Below are positions 50,213 through 61,232 of a DNA stretch of 64,000 nucleotides, in pieces. Origin of the DNA: Zhengitettix transpicula (lineage: Eukaryota > Arthropoda > Insecta > Orthoptera > Tetrigidae); NCBI GenBank assembly GCA_037074705.1, contig CM073593.1, positions 64,893,501 through 64,957,500 on the forward strand, in the 5' to 3' direction. The stretch's first letter is position 1. Every line of letters starts with the position of its first letter. Position numbers and translations under genes: made by a program. Below the pieces are notes generated by a model. It had not been told where the DNA came from, did not search any database, and was given only the letters and a program-made list of their open reading frames with translations.

Positions 50213-50356
50213 CTCGACAGGAGCAGGAATCGAACTCAGGATATTCACATAGTTCTCAGCCGCTCTAAGCACTGAAACAGTCGACCAGAATAGCTCAATT
50301 ATTAGAGAGACCGCGTAATAAGCTGCGGTTCTGGGTTACATTCCCAGTCCTGTCGA
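50213..50356. mobile_element. Two tRNA-like SINE heads in inverted, head-to-head orientation
   Basis: The minus strand from 50283 reads gtcgactgtttcagtgctta, then a B-box-like gagttcgattcctgc (50224-50238). The plus strand from 50283 reads tagctcaattattagagag (A-box region), a possible anticodon arm accgc/gcggt, then ctgggttacattcccag (T-arm-like, 50331-50347). Both outer ends are cctgtcga in their own sense, so the whole is a 144-bp imperfect palindrome centred on gtcgac. Each half resembles a tRNA-derived SINE head rather than a functional tRNA. Confidence 0.65.
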
Positions 50357-53300
50357 TATTTCCCTACATTAATTAATCACTAATAACCTAAATAGATTTA
50401 AGAAGTGAAATAGAAAATTTTTATTTTATGATTTCCAAATAAACATTATATTCATTATCCTCTAGTTGAGTGAAGTTTTTAATAAATATGGTTTCTAAGG
50501 ACACTTTACAGAAAATCCCTAACATATAATATATTATAATCTATTCTTTAAATTGTTTCTTATTGTAATTACTGCCACAAGTATCAATTGTATTGACAGT
50601 AATTATATCCGCATACACTGTCAAACAGTAAAAGACCACAAGAAATATAGTATTAACTTTGAAATATTTTATTCCACTTGTATTATATTTCAATTTTACC
50701 GTCGTTGTAAATAAATTAGGCAAATCTGTTGCCCTTAATTTCCTAATGCCAAACTCATAATTATTTATCCTTCAATTTTATTTCGATACACTTGACGTTG
50801 ATCCAAATATTAAGTAACTTGTCAAAAATGGTGTAAAATTTATACAAAGATTTTAATACTCATATATGAGTATTTATACTATATATGTATTTACCAATTT
50901 TTTGATAACTGACACAGTTTCAGAACTAACAACAGAAAAAAAAAACTACATCGGCAATTACATAATGATTTTTTTAAAATTTTAATTGGTTATTCTTCTA
51001 ATGGCACGTAAAAATATTATTGAATGTTTAATTATTATTTTACAATTATCGACACTATTAAATTCTAAATATTGCAACTACAAACTAAAATAATAAAAGA
51101 TCATTTCTTACATTATTCATTCTAAATTGTAATAATATAATAAAAAATTATAAATTAATTGCAATTATCTCAATCACTTCTCTGACACACTATTTACATA
51201 AAACATGTAAAAGTGACACTAAATATAATATATTTTATTAACTTCGATTAAAATTAAGCCACGGTTGGTCAAGTTTACACGTTTCGAACTGAATTGATAA
51301 AATAAAAACTTTATTTTAAATGTAACATGAAACGGTCATTATATATTGTGAACATATTTTTAATATTAAATTAATAATAAATTTTGTTTGCATCCATCCT
51401 CATAATTAACCACCAAATTGAATAAATTATTTCGAATTTTTTATGCAGTGCCTTGAGCTTCCCTGTCAACCTAAGTAAAAAATGAATGAAGAATTTATTA
51501 TTTGGCTTCTCTGAACAATCAGTAAAATAGAATAATAGCAAAATATTAAATCACAACTGGATTTTAATAATTTTTAAGATTCTAATATTGGTGCAAATAA
51601 AATTTCCCTCCTCGTTTATATATAAATTCTTTTAGCTTATGAATTTCTTTATTAATTTATGTTTTCTGTTTTCCAAATTTATTTTTAAATATATAATACG
51701 AATATATAATGTTCTATTTTATTTTAAAATGTGTTGTTCTTATTTTTGTGTGAGTGAAGTCGTTGTTACTCATTTCGTAATGTTATGTTTTTCATCATTG
51801 TGTTTATTACATACATATGTAATAATACATTGATTCGAGTCATTTACTCGGTAGATGACTAATGGAATAAATAAATAAATTTTAATGTGCTTTACATGCA
51901 TGCAAAATTTTTACAGAAATACATAAAGATCCCTCTTAAACAAAATTATTACGTAAGCATTATAACTGATGAAATGGATAATATGAAAAATTATAAGCAA
52001 AATTTAATATTACTCTATTTTATTATTCCCAGTTTTATAATGGTAAAAATCCTTCTTTACGCTTCCACTTGTCGGTGAATACGTTAGAGTTTATATGTAT
52101 TGTATCTTTATTTATTGTATCCAATCGTTCGTTGTTCGCGTTATTTGAAGCGAGATGAAGTTAAAGCGTTTTCCTGAAATAACACTAAGTTGGGAGTTGC
52201 ACACTCACCAAACTTTATATTATGGGGAAACATGCTTCCTTTCATGCGCGAAAACCCGTGATATTTTAATAGGGTTATTAAAAGTAAGAAAACTGTAGCA
52301 GCTGCAGAGGCAAACAGCTGTGTCGCAAATATGAACTTGAGTGCACACGGAACCGACGCATAGAAGAGGGGGAAGATATCGTTAAGCCACAGAGTCAGGA
52401 AGAACTTCGGGAAAGCTCTTCAACGACTCCTCATTGACTATCAAATACTGTAACAACTCCCCGTGTTCAGTTATTTCCGCTCTCTTAAGAAGCGATGTAA
52501 TAACGTACCTTCCCTCCACCGCAATTGCCAGTTGATGAAGGTTCGTTGGACGAACATGTATAAAGAGTAATATGTGAACTTCTGTTTGCTTAATTATGCT
52601 GGTTTTGTAATTATTTACAAAATTAAATAACTAGCTAATTCAGAAACTTTCATAAAACATTAAAATCTACAAATATATAAGTAGACTGGTATCAACGAAG
52701 GTTGAAACGTTAAATCAGAATAAAGATTCGTCTTACGACCTGTATAAAAACTATGGAAGGTTTCAATTTTAATCCCTGTTGGACTCAAATAAGAAGTAAA
52801 AAGCTAAGGAAACATTCAAACAGAGTATCTTAAGAAAAATAATTGTAACATCATTGTGGAACTGAATCCCGTGATTTTGGAATTGAAAAATGGTCCGTTT
52901 TCAAAAAAAGACACTAACTCTTAAGCAGTGGGCGGAGTTTATTTTCCGGTTCGTAAGTGACGTCACAGGTTACACGTCAGCGATTGCCAATCGTAAGTTT
53001 TATTTTGGAGACTGAACCTTCGAAATGTTTTTTTAACTTATTTTGAGATATCTTTGCTTTAGTTGTCTGTTATTTATGGAAAATATATTGTCTAAATTGT
53101 TTAACGACTCTTTTTATGTTTCAACGTTTATAAAAGCACTAAATTGGAGACCGAAACATTTCCATTAATTGCTTTCGCTTACCTACTCTCTGTTTGTTAA
53201 TTAATAACCAATGTACAACCAAATTGTTTTACTTTTTCACTTCCTTTACTGTACCGTAATTTGAAATATGTTTTTCTTTGTTTTCTTTTACGAAACGCTG

Positions 53301-55944
53301 TAGCGAATCATGGTCATTCAGCTAGGTCAGCTCTCGATATTTCTTTTAATTGCAAGGGTACAACTGCAGATGAACGCTTCAATATCAAATATGTCCAGAA
53401 ATATCAATAATTACAGTTGTTGGTGAAATTCGTCGTGTTTCTTCGAGTCTGGTTAAGGAGAACAAAAACGAAGAAATGGGCATAGAGGCCACTAAATTCA
53501 TGAGAAAGTTAGAAGAAAAGTCATGTGGATTAAATATACTATATAAAGAAATGATATGGAAATTATTAATAACAAAGGGGGAAAACCGAAACAATGGAGT
53601 TGTTCTTAATCGAAGCTACGGATAAATATTTCGTTTGTAAGTAATCTCTATAAGAGATCAGTAAAGGAAACGAGTCACGCAGATGACAGGAAAATTACAT
53701 TAGTTTAGAGAAAAATGTATGAATAAGTAAATCGAAAAATGCTGCCGTAGGTACGGTACAGGAAAAGTAAAAAACTGTGGGTTATTTTGCAGTAATACTA
53801 GACTTTTTTAACGTGATGGAAACAAATTATATAAATTTATACCTGTTTGCTAAGGCGACAAATTCTCAAAAAAAAACGGAATACAGAATAAGTACGAGAA
53901 AATCTGTAATGATAAGTTGCCTACCCTACCGGGAACAACGATTAAACTTAAAAATCAAGACAGATAACTGCATCACAATTTAAAGAATCAATAGAAAAAA
54001 GTAGGTGATAATCCCAAAATTATATAGTAATATAATTAAGGTTAAATTTAGCTTATGTCAGACCACTCAGCCGCACAGACACAATCAACTGTTTTATTAA
54101 CGTAAATGAAATAATTCTTTTCAACACTCATAAATTTAAAAATTCAGACGTAAAAATATTTATTGACACAAAAGTTTGTGATTTTACTGTAGAAATTTTT
54201 TTACGTTATTAGGCGCTAGCAGATTGCAAATTTTATAGTTTTTCCACAGAAGTTATGACAATAATTTACGGGATATATTTTCCAGATATAAAGTGACGTA
54301 ACTGTTTTCCATAACAGGGTTATTTTTAACACACTGACATGTTTTTAAAATAGAAGAAATGGATTATTCTCAGTCCTGTCATTAGCAGTCAATAATTTAC
54401 GCAAAAATACAATTCATCAGGGTATTGTGCGTGGAAATCCAAAAACTTCGTTTGAAACTTACCGCATGTAAATGAGATGGGTAAATATTTTTTAAATCAG
54501 TGAATTTTTATACCTTATATTTCGTTTAATTCTCCTCAAGATTGTAAATTTTTCACTCAGTTTCCTCGCTCGTACAGTAAGTGGAAATAGTCCTCTGCAG
54601 ATAAAAAAAATTGATTAAAAATCAAAATTAAGGAATGTTTTGCCAATTGTAAATTTCATTTTCACTGCAGTATCGCGTGGTTTAATTGCCACTCACACGT
54701 CCATAGCAGAATGAATTCTCCTTCATCTTTCTAGTAATACTTCAAGTTTCCGATAAATTCACCAATCACATAGTTTCTATTAAACTGAAGTATTGGAAAA
54801 TCTTGCTTAAAAATGTCTCATTCGACGTAACAATTTTTGCATTGCGCCAACGATGTTAGACTATTATTATTAACCACTGTTTTAACTGTCGCCCAATTAA
54901 TGCTTGCAATATTAATAAAATTAAGTATACAAATAATTTGAAAGAACGGGGTAATTGTTAATATTAACGATTCATTACAATATATAATAAAATTTTGTTA
55001 TAAACTGCTAATAACATAGTAGAAGGAATAAAAGAAATATTTTTCATATCATTTGTTGAATAGCGAGCACACGTTCGCAAGAGTGTGATTACTTTGTTCC
55101 ATATTTTGATTGACATCAGCAAGATTACATTGCACGAGGATTAATTACTACTATTGTATTCGCATAATGACAAGTATCAAAGTGACACTCGCTTATTACA
55201 AATGTTACTCATTTTCGTCTCGTTGAAACAACGAGCAGACAGGAGCACAAAGCATTTCATAATATATATTTTCTCTTGTGCGCGGACATTAATCAAACAC
55301 CTCAATCGACATTAGGTTTCCCCCTCTTTTATTGCGTTGTTTTAGCATTATCTCAGCATCACATGGTCTCGTGAGCCAATAATCCCAGGCTCGGTTCCCA
55401 ATCGGCGTCCCACAATGGGACCTCCCGACGCTCTCCGCGTTAACACAAAGCCGAAAGCCCGAGCCCTGCCCTCGCTCTACATATTACAAACTCTGAGCAA
55501 GCTCCAGCAGCGCCATTAATATTCTTAATGTTGCTATTAAACGGTCGCAGGAGAGGAGTTTGGCCTTCGTTGGAATTTGATATAATGCTAATGCCGGCGC
55601 GGAATGCTAGATCTGTTGTTCGAACTGGGCCTCGGTGCAGCATACCGTATGAGCAGTCGTCTCTGTCTAAAATCCATTAAATTGCGAGAACACACCGTCA
55701 GTGTGTTTGCAACAAAATATCGGTAATTTGAAATAGTTTTTAACAATGCAACTCCATGGCTTAGTTCTAAAATCATTTATATTTAATTTATCTAGACCTC
55801 ATAGCAAATAAAGACGAAATTACACCTGAAAGCACCAATAAAATTCTGGATCACCACAAAGAAAATAATACATTTAAAAAATACAAAGAAATAGATTGTT
55901 ACTGTATTAGCAATAAAAATATATATCAGAACAGTTGTTCATAT
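50357..55944. other. Intergenic, with GC-rich patches
   Basis: About 52130-52560 and 55040-55660 are GC/CpG-richer; a perfect TGACGTCA lies at 52958-52965. A very degenerate hammerhead-like string (ttgatgaagg...cgaacatgta) is at 52532-52560. Open frames are unrecognised. The rest is AT-rich. Confidence 0.6.
52958..52965. promoter_or_regulatory. Perfect CRE-type octamer TGACGTCA
   Basis: In a moderately GC-richer stretch (gggcggag upstream, acacgtcagcg downstream). Isolated from the other three sites. Confidence 0.3.
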
Positions 55945-56200
55945 GGTCGAGCTGTTGTGCTGTAGAGGTAAGATTCGCTACGTCGTATCGCAGAGAACCC
56001 TCGTTCGATTCACAGCATTGAAATGGTATTTTGTTCTGGTCATGGCCACAAAACTATGGTAAATACTGGCGCAGAATCGGCATACTGACCTTGCGTCACT
56101 CCTAATTCCAGAATTTTTCTCCTAAAAAGACATTATGACAGTTCTTCGGTAGGCCATGGCGCTGAATTGGTTGTAGAATCTAGGAAAAAGAATAATAAAA
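55945..56200 (+). mobile_element. tRNA-derived SINE
   Basis: ggtcgagctgttgtgctgta then gaggtaag resembles a tRNA 5' half with A box, and ccctcgttcgattcacagc at 55998-56016 carries a near-consensus B box. A body of about 170 bp follows (ggtcatggccacaaaactat region) and ends in aataataaaa near 56200. The anticodon arm is not intact. Confidence 0.7.
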
Positions 56201-56344
56201 CGTAAAAGTCTCTGTACAGACTCCGGTCACGGGATGCATGTAGAAATGACAGTCAACAGTCACACAAATGAGGATGACCAGAACCCACTCCAGCTGGATC
56301 CCGAACTTATAAAAATGTAATAAGAGAAATATTAATTCCAATTG
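56201..56344. other. Spacer between SINE and repeat family B
   Basis: About 140 bp, slightly GC-richer, with part of a minus open frame (56180-56365); not recognised. Confidence 0.5.
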
Positions 56345-56680
56345 CAATAGCAAATCCAATCTCACTGAAAGTTAGGAAACAATAAATAAAAAATAATATT
56401 CAAAATTAATTTAAATAAAATGTTTACACGACTTAAAATCAATCTCGGTACGACAAATACATTCATTAAAGTACGTATACGGTTCCCTCAGTCAAATCAT
56501 ATTTCTCAATTTCTGTCCAAAGGACGTTTAATTTAATTTTTGGCACCAGCTCACGAGGTAAACCAAGTAAAACAATGCCTCGCCTCGGAAAAATTGTCTC
56601 CGTAAAAGATATATCTATATTTCAAATAAAATACAAAACATAAAACTTTATGCGTTTTGAATAATTACAAGCTTAGGCTG
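56345..56680 (+). repeat. Repeat family B copy
   Basis: aaatccaatctcactgaaag, ttaggaaacaa, tacggttccctcagtcaaat, ggacgtttaattta and ctccgtaaaagatatatcta match 28505-28990 in order. Here it is not interrupted, which gives the pre-insertion layout for that locus. Type of element unknown. Confidence 0.65.
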
Positions 56681-59600
56681 GTTGTTTACAATATATTTGT
56701 TGTTTTTATTCTAGGGTGATATTTTTTCTTATTTTTATGTCAGGAGTGTAAAGGTTTTATAAGGACACACTCAATTTACGTACTTTGGCCCAGCAGAATA
56801 GTTATACATTCAATCCAAAATTTTCTGAGACTAATATGTGATACAGAATGTATTATATATTTCATTGGGTTTCATCTCTCCGTTCAAAGGATTTTTATAA
56901 AGCCAACACAGCGAAAATTTGTTCAGATTTCATCGTTGTTTACTTTAGCTTTCTCAGTCAGAATGGCAGACATTTTAGTTCACGTTCACGTTATACCTCA
57001 GCATAACTCAAATATTATACTATTTCTTTCCCTCAAACACATTTGTCGTTAATTTATAATTTCCCACACATTGTTCTTATTTGATTACATTTTTTCGTCG
57101 TGTCAAAAAACAAGGTTGGTTCTTCTGATCGTCCTCTACCAACTGGTTTCTCAGGGAGAGGTCTCCAGCACATATTCAACTACCTTCGCAAGGGGATCAG
57201 AATGGCGCTAGCACATTTCTATTAGGAATGAAGATCACGCGAACACTTGGTCTCGGCACGGATCCCAAAGCCTATTACTCCCTGCTCCTTGAGATGAAGC
57301 TACCCTCCCTCTGCAAAAAGCGCAGCCTAATTACATCGTTGTGGGAAAATGGACTCCACACGCAAAAGGGTGGGTAGGACCAGGCCCCACACCATCTAGC
57401 GAAAATCAATTCTAATATTAGTGGTATAACGTGAACACACTAGGAGCGACGGGACGTTTTCACGTCATAAAATATTACAGCCGTGGTACACACGATTTGT
57501 AATATGCCGTAAAAACCATTTCAACTCGAGAAATACGAAGACCACATTTCCATCAAGAAAGTTTTCATTAAAGCACAATAGTGTTCGAGTAGTTCAACAA
57601 CGTTTTAATTTACAGTAAACTAAAATTAAATAATTCAGCTATAAATATTAAAAACGACACTAAAAAATTAATTATAATTGATGATACTTTATAATTATAA
57701 ATTATTTTCATATTTTAATTAATTAATTTCTTTAGTTTATAATATTAATAAACAAACGAAAATAATATTATTTAAATAATTTTTGTAAGACATTGTTATG
57801 CTCGTATCGGTTACAATTGTCAATGGAGACAGAAATTATATGCAAAATTTAATTCTGTAAAATAAATAATTGGCAATGTGTAGGTTGCAATTCGAAAGTG
57901 TTCTTAAAATCACAGTCAGCAGCGTCACGTCTATATTATAACATAATGAATATATTTATATTTGTCTGATCAGTAGGATGATATCATGTCTTTGATAAAA
58001 TAGTTTGATAAGACTATCTTAAAAAGGATCCCTCTCTTTTCAAATTCATATTTGAGGAGTGTAAATTCCCAGAAATAAATAAATCTTTGTCAACAAAACC
58101 CAAATAGGTAATTAAATTTTCATGTCTTTTAATAGGTTAAAACTGTTCCTATTAACACATACAACTATACTAAGCGTCGTGTTTGATGACGAGTCAGATA
58201 AGTGTCCCCCTCCTCCTGCGCAGCAAATCTGTTTCTGCTTGACCTCGATATATCGTGTATGTGTTTACTCCGCGAGCATCGTGGCATCATCGGCATGGAG
58301 GGGAGGTGTCCCCTCCCTCAATCTACGTCACTTGCCGTCCTTGTTGACGCGGGGTATAGTACGAGTATATTATATCATCTGACACATCTACATAAACATT
58401 AATACAATTCTCACAAATTATAGATTACTATATTGTCTTGTATTTAAAATCTTGAATGGAAATATTTTCAAAATACTTTTAATATTTATGGGACTTAATA
58501 GATAATATTGGTATGTATGAGAAATACATATGTATTACAGACAGTTTTTCGTGTCACTAAAGGTTGCTTATTTTATGTATAAGTGTATAGAAACTTTATA
58601 TGAAGTAAAATAAAATAAGTACAAAAACTTGAACAGTTAATATACCTTTTTTATGGAGAAATGTACAAGGAAAGTACAGCTCTAAAAATAGTTCTTTTTG
58701 TTATATTTCATAGGAAAAATGTGTAATTATGTATTAAGATTCTTTTATTAGAACATGCAGTATAAATAAAAAGGCCACTCTGTTTTGTTTGACTGCCCGT
58801 ACGCACTGGATAAACTAAAAAGCGGCTGGCTTTTCACATTTGTGCTTTTACTTTCTCAATGTACAACACAGGTTACGTATTTTGCCAAATTTCAAGTCAA
58901 GAATGGAAATTAAAATGAAAAGTTTGAATTTTCGTCGAGAGTTATCTGCACTGTCTTTTGATTAATAGCACCTTCGTCATAAATACTTTTGTTTATTAAC
59001 TGGTAAAAAACATTTTAGAACACTTGTAAGACTGATATGAATCGTGTGAGACGTATCAATTTCAGGTGAAGAAGGTTGATGCCAATTAAACAATATGGAC
59101 TATACTGAATTCCTTAAGAAAAACATTAATGCATATGGAACCACGTTTATTATTGAATATGGGGACAAAAACGTGGTTTCAAAAGTTATGTAACGGGAAA
59201 GTGGACGCTTTCACTCTTTTTCTGTAATCTTGTTGATGGTGCCCGAAAATTACGCACTCACGAACACACATACCTTTTGTCGGCGACTTTTTGTTGTCAA
59301 AGATAAAGCAAATATTTGAGACCGCTGACGCAGTAACTAAATGATAAATGGATAAGCCACCAAGTCAACAATAGGGGAGAGTATTCTGAGGAAAAGAACA
59401 CCGTAAATAAAAGCTGAAGAGGTGGCTTGTGTAACGAGGACTGAAATGCGCCGTGTAAAACTCAAGTGTGCGGACTTCTTTGCCCGGCCTCAGACCGAAG
59501 TAACAAGTGTTTGAGTACGCCCTAGACGTAACGTAGTGGGTCTGGAGGGAAATCATAGTTGGCAACAATACGACGTTAGTTCCCCGTGCAGCTGAAGAGA

Positions 59601-59811
59601 TCTGTTTGCATGTGCTGTATTATGCACAGGTCCCGATTCTCGTCGCGCCGTTAACTGAGGTCGTTCCTGGGGATTGGATGCTGTAGGAGACAGCGAACCG
59701 CCAAATCTCGCCTAGCGTGTGTACGGATAAACCTAGCCAAATCAACGAACGCAACTTCCACGACGACGCTTTATTTTAACAAAAAAAAAACATTTACGCT
59801 CGAGAATATAC
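56681..59811. other. Intergenic, with three GC-rich patches
   Basis: About 57110-57420, 58190-58360 and 59190-59780 are GC/CpG-richer. The first looks like an old repeat or former coding piece (no stop-free frame of note). The second has overlapping frames (58122-58382) that are not recognised. The rest is AT-rich. Confidence 0.55.
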
Positions 59812-60232
59812 TATGAAAAAATTTCTAGGCAAACTATTTTTAGCAATTTTCTGCGATAGTTGGTTTTTATGTTTCCAGTGTTTTTTTATTCATAATGAAT
59901 AAAGCAGAAAATTTACCTCATTAAAATTTGACAATTAAATAATAAGATACACAAATCATATACCAATAAATAGTTTGAAAAATAAACTATGTATGGTTCT
60001 TCGTATGTGATATATAATTATGAAAAAATTTCTATGCAAATTATTTTTTAGCAATTTTCTGCGATAGTCGGTTTTTATGTTTCCAGTGTTTTTATTCATA
60101 ATGTATAACGCAGAAAATTTACCTCATTAAAATTTGACAATTAAATAATAAGATACCCAAATCATATACCAATAAATAGTTTGAAAAATTAAAAATAAAC
60201 TATGTATAGTTCTTCATATGTGATATATAATT
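59812..60232 (+). repeat. Two-copy tandem duplication, period 207 bp
   Basis: Copy 1 (59812-60018) and copy 2 (60019-60232) share gcaattttctgcgatagt, ggtttttatgtttccagtg, cagaaaatttacctcattaa and caaatcatataccaataaat, about 95% identical by eye. Copy 2 has an extra attaaa near 60187. High identity implies a recent duplication. Confidence 0.93.
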
Positions 60233-60796
60233 AAAAATATAAGATATATTTAAAAACAGATTTTTACCCAAAAAATTATTTTATAAATCATATAATTTAA
60301 TTTATCAGTACAACAACTTTTCGGTATTTATTTGTACCCTGTTCAGGCTGTGTCTGAGTGAAATGTTTGTCTCTATATTATAAATTGTTCTTCACTTTGT
60401 CTACACCTATCATTACAAGGGATAATATAAAATAGTTTCAATGACAATAAATCTCTGTTACTGGTAGTTACATATATATTATTATGAAAACAAAAGGAAA
60501 ATAAAATAAGATGAATAATTCTTTGAATAAGATTCGATACATTTCATTTTTTAGAGAAATACACGGTGTGCAAAACCAGGGTCAACGAAGCCGTTCCTTA
60601 ATAAAAACAATGTGTGATATTTAATAATAATGTGGTGTATTGTTGTAATTACTATATTTATTGTATATTTTTATCACATCATTAAGTATAATAAATTACA
60701 ATGAGACTTTGTTAGCCCAAGTACACAGGATAATTGCAAAAAAATTAAAACGCAACTTATTCTCAGGTTTTTTCTAATTTTACCTATTTTTAAAAT

Positions 60797-60833
60797 CTGA
60801 AGAAAGCAACAAAGACTACCGAAACGTTCGTGA
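60797..60833 (+). ncRNA. Degenerate hammerhead-like core
   Basis: CTGAAGA, AAGCAACAAAGACTACC, GAAACGTTCGTG. Both core blocks match the consensus, but stem II pairs poorly and the base after the short stem III is G. Likely a decayed Penelope-type copy. Confidence 0.3.
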
Positions 60834-60975
60834 TGCATTTTTAGCATGTCTAACTTTTTATTTTTTAACTTTTTGGCTATTTCTGGTAATTATTTAATTG
60901 ATAATGAATATCGTTACTTTTATTTCTTATATTTGTGTATCGTTAACGATAACTTATCCAAAATTTAAATAACAT

Positions 60976-61232
60976 TTACTGTAATTGAGTGAAATTGTTA
61001 TGATGGCTGCATTGTTGTAAATACAAAGTTACTTGGTATGCTACAGTCAAAATTTGTTATTAAATTTATAATTTATATGTACACAATATTTACGTGATAT
61101 TTGTGTTGTAATTGAATAAAATTTTATATTGTTATAGTGACTACAGTGAGGTGAATACAAAATAACTTGGTAAAAATTACGTATTATTTTTTAAAACTAT
61201 TTGTACACAATATTTACATGATATTTATATTG
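60976..61232 (+). repeat. Diverged tandem duplication, period about 128 bp
   Basis: Each unit has tgtaattgartraaatt, then aatacaaartaacttggta, then tgtacacaatatttac.tgat. Clearly older than the 207-bp duplication upstream. Confidence 0.75.

Noticed and set aside
50283..50356. Functional tRNA gene
   Set aside because: T-loop is degenerate, anticodon loop is too long, and the acceptor stem does not pair; fits a SINE head better.
52705..52720. Additional GAAACGTT block near 52710
   Set aside because: No CTGANGA block at the right distance, so it lacks half of the hammerhead core.
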